Source: a virus. Taken from it: a stretch of 28,644 nt of DNA. Under the pieces are notes generated by a model. That model did not search any database, had not been told where the DNA came from, and saw only the letters and a program-made list of their open reading frames with translations. The position numbers were made by a program, and so were the translations under genes. Below, in pieces: positions 25,001 to 28,644 of the stretch (positions within the stretch are counted from its first letter, which is position 1; each line of letters begins with the position of its first letter). Location of the stretch: the IMG/VR virus record IMGVR_UViG_3300021085_000154, positions 1 through 28,644 of that record, one strand, 5' to 3'.

Positions 25001-25676
25001 TAATATTAATGCGAATGGTGGTGCTAATGAAAACATATCAGCTGGTGAAACAATAAGGTTTAATGGTGGTGGTGCAACTACTGTATCAAGAAGTGGAAAC
25101 ACATTTACAATTAGTTCAACAGACACTAATACAAATACTCAATTAACTGATGCACAAGTAAGAAGTAAATTCTCTGCTGGTAGTAATGTATCAATATCAA
25201 GTAGTGGTGTAATATCTGCAACAGATACAAATACCACATATACTAGAGCAAGTTTTATTAACCAATCAGTTAATAATAATGATAATGTTCACTTTGAAGG
25301 TTTAATGGTTGGACAAACATCAGGTTCCACAGCAAATACCATACGTTGTACTGGTGATGTTGTTGCTTTCTATTCATCAGATGAAAGATTAAAAGATAAT
25401 ATTACACCAATCGAAAATTCATTAGAAAAAGTAGGACAATTAAAAGGTTATGAATTTGATTGGAATGATAATCAAGAAGTTTACGAAGGACATGATGTTG
25501 GTGTTATTGCTCAAGAAGTTGAGAAGGTAGTACCAGAGATTGTGGAAACAAGAGAACACGATGGCTATAAAGCTGTTAAATATGAAAAATTAGTTCCTCT
25601 CTTAATAAATGCAGTTAATGAATTAAAGGCTGAAATTGAGGAATTAAAAATTATAAATAAAGATATAGAGAAATAA
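22068..25676 (+). CDS. Tail fibre protein with C-terminal S74 intramolecular chaperone
   Basis: The N-terminus (ETRIQKTDTIEQLRQKTNDV and LHLGDNG) is typical of virion-attached fibre proteins of marine T4-like phages. The shaft is repetitive and Thr/Asn/Gly-rich, with paired strands such as DLTVTGDLLVQGDTVTLNTS (about residues 590-610) and two 49-residue tandem repeats (24844-25137). The end, from about residue 1102, is an S74 peptidase-type intramolecular chaperone: YSSDERLKDN, GYEFDWN, GHDVGVIAQEVEKVVPE, YKAVKYEKLVPLLINAVNEL and a coiled-coil tail. In this family the C-terminal domain assists trimer folding and cuts itself off at a conserved Ser, here Ser1104 next to the Asp, with Lys1109 close by. 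It probably makes the main host-contacting fibre. Confidence 0.85.
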   Translation: MPINNETRIQKTDTIEQLRQKTNDVSLHLGDNGLIDSRILDKTESITATAGQTLFTSNTLRFELKPGESLDDTANSESLSIGVVKVFKNGTELSQGLGAAQFEVPNFVLKVVCTGSFTVPTEFIEGATLTQSGGFSGVLLSASTTELRFKSVNSTSFNTGQLVQLSGNSTKRILAANLSSAAVQDSSFGNIIRLNTAASNGNVIKIVSTNIVDAINEVQDDVGDILSLGSNDKSDIVTAINELETGLRGTRSGLVAADLSGMSADNVVSAILEHEGDIGNMTLTGLSATDLSAGLREVINEVGAVGNLITAHQSTTVGAINEVHNDALASVKLTSSGTQTLNSNFTMTSGNTLTFPNNTTLDIRNGSLLVGAGGTELQFDTAFLALTANDSSNSAVNQLGLEVKRAGSAFARLQWNETLVGSTPSKAWQLIGMNDAGAANTAGIVTFYNAKDLIAGSETGISVVWDDSNDRFDFALTADPTISLAGDLSGSVALTNLATDTFTLTATIGSGVVENSMLAGSIAASKLAGSIPNNKLSNPGFELDASSGTTNTVNLGETLSILGTSSEIDTAVSGNTVTIGLPNDVTIGNDLTVTGDLLVQGDTVTLNTSTLAVEDTLVLMGTAGAEPSTGGFGLETRAFSGQTNPHANAAAGVTGTHSLVYNFATDQWEADGNQILDTVNSLITPQVKTNNASSTGGGNIGPTDLTGTRDLDFIAGSGLSIAGAVNSTDIDITFTNTDKGSDVMVFKNVASQSGTAVADTNTDTLTINGGNDLSTSVSGDTLTIQHDNSGVTAASYGSRFVVPTITVDARGHITSASNNAAISLSALGYSGATNADNYGSFSIKANSGSAEAIGSGETITFTDSGGATVTRSGNTIDISSANTITQIREDSGSYRTGNITLQSGSNVAISEPSTGTFRIDSTDTNTTNFNVNANGGTNENISAGETIRFNGGGATSVTRQGQTFTISSTDSNDNTTNFNINANGGANENISAGETIRFNGGGATTVSRSGNTFTISSTDTNTNTQLTDAQVRSKFSAGSNVSISSSGVISATDTNTTYTRASFINQSVNNNDNVHFEGLMVGQTSGSTANTIRCTGDVVAFYSSDERLKDNITPIENSLEKVGQLKGYEFDWNDNQEVYEGHDVGVIAQEVEKVVPEIVETREHDGYKAVKYEKLVPLLINAVNELKAEIEELKIINKDIEK
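24844..25137 (+). repeat. Two tandem 147-bp repeats in the fibre gene
   Basis: Two adjacent 49-codon units start with NFN(V/I)NANGG and share NENISAGETIRFNGGGAT, then a variable TRQGQ or SRSGN segment, then TFTISSTD. Unit starts lie at 24844 and 24991. DNA identity is high in the core and lower at the ends. A degenerate related unit (GSGETITFTDSGGATVTRSG) precedes them near 24630. Confidence 0.8.
25652..25659 (+). promoter_or_regulatory. Candidate late promoter octamer at the fibre gene end
   Basis: TATAAATA lies in the last codons of the fibre gene, 18 bases before the next ATG. A start near 25665 would give a short leader. It could be chance within AT-rich coding sequence. Confidence 0.4.
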
Positions 25677-25677
25677 A

Positions 25678-26013
25678 ATGGCAGTATACTCTAACATTGT
25701 TATAGACCAAGGTGCTGACTATTCAGCTTCGATTGATGTGACTGATACTGATGGAGATGCGGTTGACCTAACTGGCCACACAGCGGCCGGACAAATAAGG
25801 AAAACATTTTCATCATTAACAAAAGTTGATTTTGCAATCACTTTTGCTAGTCCAAGGACTACAGGTACCTTGAATTTAAGTTTGACAAATAGTCAAACAA
25901 ATGCAATGAAAGCCGGACGATATGTATATGATATAGAAATCACTTCGTCTGCAGGAGTAAAAACAAGAGTTTTAGAAGGACAAGTTGAAATTACACCAGG
26001 AGTGACATCATAG
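25678..26013 (+). CDS. Small beta-sandwich protein, BppU-like fibre or baseplate component
   Basis: This 111-residue all-beta protein opens MAVYSNIVIDQGADYSASID, then has VDLTGHTAAGQIRKTF, LTNSQTNAMKAGRYVYDIEI and a VLEGQVEITPGV end. The pattern of a strand, DLTGYTA-like turn and GRYVYDI is common to small structural proteins of marine phages and resembles the N-terminal domain of BppU-type baseplate proteins. It sits one base after the fibre stop and ends in a TAGTG overlap with the next gene. The role may be to join fibre subunits; this is inferred. Confidence 0.75.
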   Translation: MAVYSNIVIDQGADYSASIDVTDTDGDAVDLTGHTAAGQIRKTFSSLTKVDFAITFASPRTTGTLNLSLTNSQTNAMKAGRYVYDIEITSSAGVKTRVLEGQVEITPGVTS

Positions 26014-26228
26014 TGGCAAACATAAAAGCTAAAATCAGACGAAACCCCAATAAAATTACAGCACAGACCTTAAAAATTGGTAATGTAAGATTAACTGATT
26101 TAACAGATGTTGACGCATCTGGTGCAGCTGATGGTGCTTTATTACTTTATAATGGAAATACAAATCAATTTGCTATGACAACAATTTTAGATAATAGCAA
26201 TACTAATATTACAGGAGGCACTTACTAG
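26013..26228 (+). CDS. Short fibre adaptor-like protein, GTG start
   Basis: This 71-residue protein starts with GTG, supported by AGGAG 8 bases upstream and by the TAGTG overlap with the previous stop. It has a basic N-terminus (NIKAKIRRNPNKITAQTLKI) followed by VRLTDLTDVDASGAADGALL, a motif common in phage fibre proteins. It ends NITGGTY, matching the GGTY end of the next protein. The size suggests a connector or a remnant N-terminal module of a fibre. Function is not known. Confidence 0.7.
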   Translation: MANIKAKIRRNPNKITAQTLKIGNVRLTDLTDVDASGAADGALLLYNGNTNQFAMTTILDNSNTNITGGTY

Positions 26229-27730
26229 TGGCTAATTTAACAAGAATTAAAATTTTAACTACGGGTTCAACCACTACTGCTCCTAGTAATTTAAAAACAG
26301 GTGAGTTTGCATATTCATATGTAAGTGGTACACAGGGAAATAATGGTGATAGATTATACATTGGTACCGGAACAGAAACCGGTGGTGTTGCTGCATCAGT
26401 TGATTTAATCGGTGGTAAATATTTTACTGGATTATTAGACCATGTTCATGGTACTACAACAGCAAATAGTGCTTTAATTGTAGATGGCAATAAACATGTA
26501 GACGAATTAAATATTGGAAGTTTAGCACTTGAATCATCAGGTGGTTCTGGTCAAGTTGTAACAAGTATTGTTACTTCTATGCCTGGTTCACCAACAGATG
26601 CTCAATTAATAACAGCACAAGGTGTTAAAGAGTTTATGGATACTATTGACCTGAGCGTATCAGGTGATAGTGGTTCAATTGCAATTGATGTATTTACTGG
26701 TGGTTCTTCGGCTGAAGAAACATTAGGTATTATAGGTACTGCTAACGAAATTGAAACTGTAGCATCAGGTAATAATGTCCAAATAGGTTTACCAAACAAC
26801 ATAACAATAGCTGGTGAATTGGATGTAGCAACTTTAGATGTTGCAACTTCAGCTGCAATCGCATCTGCTACAATCGAAGATTTAACAAATAATAGAATTG
26901 TTATTGCAGGTTCTGGTGGAGAACTAGAAGATGACGCAAACTTAACCTTTGATGGTACAAGTTTAGTTGTTGGTTCAAATAAATTTACAGTTGCTCAAGC
27001 TACTGGTAACACAGTTGTTGCAGGAACATTAACAGTTAATGGTAATGTTACTCTAGGTGATTCCACATCTGACACAGTACAAACAGGTGGTAACCTAACA
27101 GTTGGTGGAAACTTAACAGTACAAGGAACAACAACATCAGTTAATTCAACAGAAACAACATTAACTGACCCAATGATTGAATTGGCAAAAGATACTTCTT
27201 CTGCTGATGGTCTAGATAGAGGGGTAAGATTTAAATGGCATAATGGTTCTGCAGTTAAGGATGGTTTCTTTGGATTTGATATTCAGACACAAAGATTCTC
27301 ATTTACACCAGATGAAGATTTAAGTGGTGGAGACAATGCCTCATCGCCTTGGGGTGACCTAAACATTGGAGATATTTACGGTACTGGTGCGACACTCGAT
27401 AATATTAGAGTTGCAGTTACTGGTGGAAATGAAATTGATACGGCATCGGGTAATTTAACTCTTGACTCAGCTGGTGGAACAGTTATTGTCGATGATATAT
27501 TACAAGTTACTGGTGCGGCCTCAGCTGCTTCCTTAACACTAACCACTGATTTGGCAGTTGCCCATGGTGGTACAGGTGTTTCAACACTTGCATCAAATGG
27601 TGTATTGGTTGGTAATGGAACAGGTGCTGTGGTTGTTACAGCTGCTTCAAGTGCGGCTGGTAGTATTCTTCAGGCTGCCTCTGGTGGAACACCGGCATTT
27701 TCTAACATCATAGATGGTGGAACTTACTAA
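26228..27730 (+). CDS. Tail fibre-like protein, GTG start
   Basis: This 500-residue protein starts with GTG in a TAGTG overlap, with AGGAGG 10 bases upstream. The N-terminus (MANLTRIKILTTGSTTTAPS, LKTGEFAYSYV, RLYIGTGTETGG) is a fibre attachment type shared with the last gene in the window. The shaft contains NITIAGELDV, GNLTVGGNLTVQGTTTSVNS and related strand pairs similar to those in the 1202-residue fibre. The C-terminal part carries AVAHGGTGVSTLASNGVLVG, a well-known phage fibre repeat, and ends IIDGGTY. No chaperone domain is present. It probably forms a second fibre, or a segment joined end to end with its neighbours. Confidence 0.8.
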   Translation: MANLTRIKILTTGSTTTAPSNLKTGEFAYSYVSGTQGNNGDRLYIGTGTETGGVAASVDLIGGKYFTGLLDHVHGTTTANSALIVDGNKHVDELNIGSLALESSGGSGQVVTSIVTSMPGSPTDAQLITAQGVKEFMDTIDLSVSGDSGSIAIDVFTGGSSAEETLGIIGTANEIETVASGNNVQIGLPNNITIAGELDVATLDVATSAAIASATIEDLTNNRIVIAGSGGELEDDANLTFDGTSLVVGSNKFTVAQATGNTVVAGTLTVNGNVTLGDSTSDTVQTGGNLTVGGNLTVQGTTTSVNSTETTLTDPMIELAKDTSSADGLDRGVRFKWHNGSAVKDGFFGFDIQTQRFSFTPDEDLSGGDNASSPWGDLNIGDIYGTGATLDNIRVAVTGGNEIDTASGNLTLDSAGGTVIVDDILQVTGAASAASLTLTTDLAVAHGGTGVSTLASNGVLVGNGTGAVVVTAASSAAGSILQAASGGTPAFSNIIDGGTY

Positions 27731-27738
27731 TATAAATA
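27731..27738 (+). promoter_or_regulatory. T4-type late promoter octamer before the last fibre
   Basis: TATAAATA starts directly after the fibre stop codon, in the only intergenic gap longer than 45 bases (85 bases). A start near 27744 gives a leader of about 70 bases. Confidence 0.65.
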
Positions 27739-27744
27739 TATTAT

Positions 27745-27762
27745 AACACATAGATATGTGTT
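27745..27762 (+). other. Hairpin at the start of the predicted leader
   Basis: AACACAT-AGAT-ATGTGTT is a perfect 7-bp stem with a 4-base loop, placed where a late transcript would begin. It is not followed by a U-run, so a terminator is unlikely. A 5' stabilising structure is an alternative. Confidence 0.5.
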
Positions 27763-27783
27763 TGTAAACCATTTTATTAACTT

Positions 27784-27795
27784 CCTTATATAAGG
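27784..27795 (+). other. Perfect 12-bp palindrome in the leader
   Basis: CCTTATATAAGG reads the same on both strands. It lies 20 bases before the TTG start, just upstream of GAGGAG. It could be a protein-binding site or chance in AT-rich DNA. Confidence 0.35.
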
Positions 27796-27815
27796 ATTGA
27801 AAAGAGGAGCCAAAA

Positions 27816-28644
27816 TTGGCAAGAAATACTAACATTAAATTAAGGCGTTCTGCTACCGCAGGCGCAATTCCAACTACAAGTAATTTAGACCTAGGTGAGC
27901 TAGCGCTTAATACCTACGACGGTAAATTATATATGAAAACTACCGAGGGTAGTTTGGACAATGTTATTCAAGTTGGCTCCGCAACAGATTCATATTATAA
28001 GGTAAGAAAAAGTCAAACACTTACTTTTACAGTTACAGTTGCTTCAAAAACAACAGACCATATACATTATAATTCAGGTTCAAGTAGTGGTTATCAAATC
28101 GATGGAGTTGAATCACCACATTTTAATTTAATTCCAGGTAATACATATAGATTTGACCAATCTGATTCATCGAACTCTGGTCACCCTTTAAGATTTTATT
28201 ACGATTCAGGTAAAACAACAGCATATACTGCAGGTGTAACTACAAACGGAACACCAGGTTCATCAGGTGCATATACACAAATAGTTCCTACAGTCGATAC
28301 CCCAATGGTATTACATTACCAATGTTCAGCACATGGTTTAATGGGAAACCAAGTAAGTTTTAAAACAAGAAATTTAACAGGATTTGATACTGATGATTTA
28401 TCAGAAGGTTCATCAAATTTATATTTTACAAACGCAAGGGCCAGAGGAGCTGTATCAGTTACTGATGCTGGTGGAGATGGTTCTCTTGCTTATAATAGTT
28501 CAACAGGTGTTATAACCTATACAGGGCCAAGTGCATCGGAAGTAAGAGCTCATTTTTCTGCAGGAACTGGTATAGGAATATCAGGTGGTACAATATCCAC
28601 ATCAATAACACAATATACAGATGCTCTTGCAAGGGCAGCAATAT
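27816..28644 (+). CDS. Fibre protein with cupredoxin-like segment (partial, TTG start)
   Basis: The start is TTG: GAGGAG lies 6 bases upstream and no suitable ATG is near. About 276 residues are visible and the frame is open at the window end. Residues 1-60 form a fibre attachment type N-terminus (NTNIKLRRSATAGAIPTTSN, DLGELALNTYDGKLYMKTTE). Residues about 66-181 look like a cupredoxin: FNLIPGNTYRFDQSDSSNSG, HPLRFYYDSG, a GTPGSSGAYTQI strand, then VLHYQCSAHGLMG. His123, Cys170, His173 and Met176 give a full set of type 1 copper ligands with C-x2-H-x2-M spacing, as in amicyanin. After it, SEGSSNLYFTNARARGAVSV and GPSASEVRAHFSAGTGI are fibre repeats of marine phages. Copper binding is an inference. 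Confidence 0.8.
   Translation, partial: MARNTNIKLRRSATAGAIPTTSNLDLGELALNTYDGKLYMKTTEGSLDNVIQVGSATDSYYKVRKSQTLTFTVTVASKTTDHIHYNSGSSSGYQIDGVESPHFNLIPGNTYRFDQSDSSNSGHPLRFYYDSGKTTAYTAGVTTNGTPGSSGAYTQIVPTVDTPMVLHYQCSAHGLMGNQVSFKTRNLTGFDTDDLSEGSSNLYFTNARARGAVSVTDAGGDGSLAYNSSTGVITYTGPSASEVRAHFSAGTGIGISGGTISTSITQYTDALARAAI

Noticed and set aside
24844-25137. Possible CRISPR-like repeat
   Set aside because: The repeats are adjacent, in frame and protein-coding, without spacers.
27745-27762. Rho-independent terminator after the 500-residue fibre gene
   Set aside because: The hairpin is AT-rich and not followed by a run of T.

Overview
This window is most of the tail and baseplate module of a T4-like myovirus. 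AT-rich composition, tightly packed genes and protein families typical of marine T4-like phages (cyanomyoviruses, SAR11 pelagimyophages) point to a marine phage. The host cannot be read from the sequence. I see no tRNA, integrase, insertion sequence or CRISPR array, and no gene-free stretch longer than 85 bases.

Left arm, minus strand, read from about 4.1 kb towards base 1: gp4 (head completion), gp2 (DNA end protector), a tail-tube-fold protein (probably gp54-like), gp26 (baseplate hub/tail assembly chaperone), a small membrane protein, and the start of a long Gly/Ala-rich repeat protein that runs off the window and may be the tape measure. At the gp26 stop codon there is a T TTT TTT slippery run, then a short hairpin and a 64-codon open frame in -1. 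It looks like a programmed frameshift analogous to lambda G/GT.

Right arm, plus strand from 4.1 kb: gp48, gp53, gp27, gp5 (spike without a lysozyme domain), an unrecognised 298-residue protein, gp25, gp6, gp7, gp8, then a 1785-residue DUF4815-type structural protein, a small coiled-coil protein, and a fibre cluster. The fibre cluster holds a 1202-residue fibre ending in an S74-type intramolecular chaperone, three smaller adaptor or fibre proteins, and a final fibre cut by the window end. That last protein carries a cupredoxin-like segment with a complete His-Cys-His-Met ligand set spaced like amicyanin.

The two arms diverge from a 45-bp gap that holds two oppositely oriented T4-type late promoter octamers (TATAAATA). 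Further octamers precede gp2, gp25, gp8, the 111-residue protein and the last fibre. Many genes are joined by TAATG or TAGTG stop-start overlaps, so the window reads as a set of late, translationally coupled virion operons: hub (26, 27, 5), wedge (53, 25, 6, 7, 8), tube start (48, 54-like), then peripheral fibres. Several wedge proteins (gp53, gp7, gp8) are enlarged by small beta-rich modules inserted into otherwise conserved frameworks.
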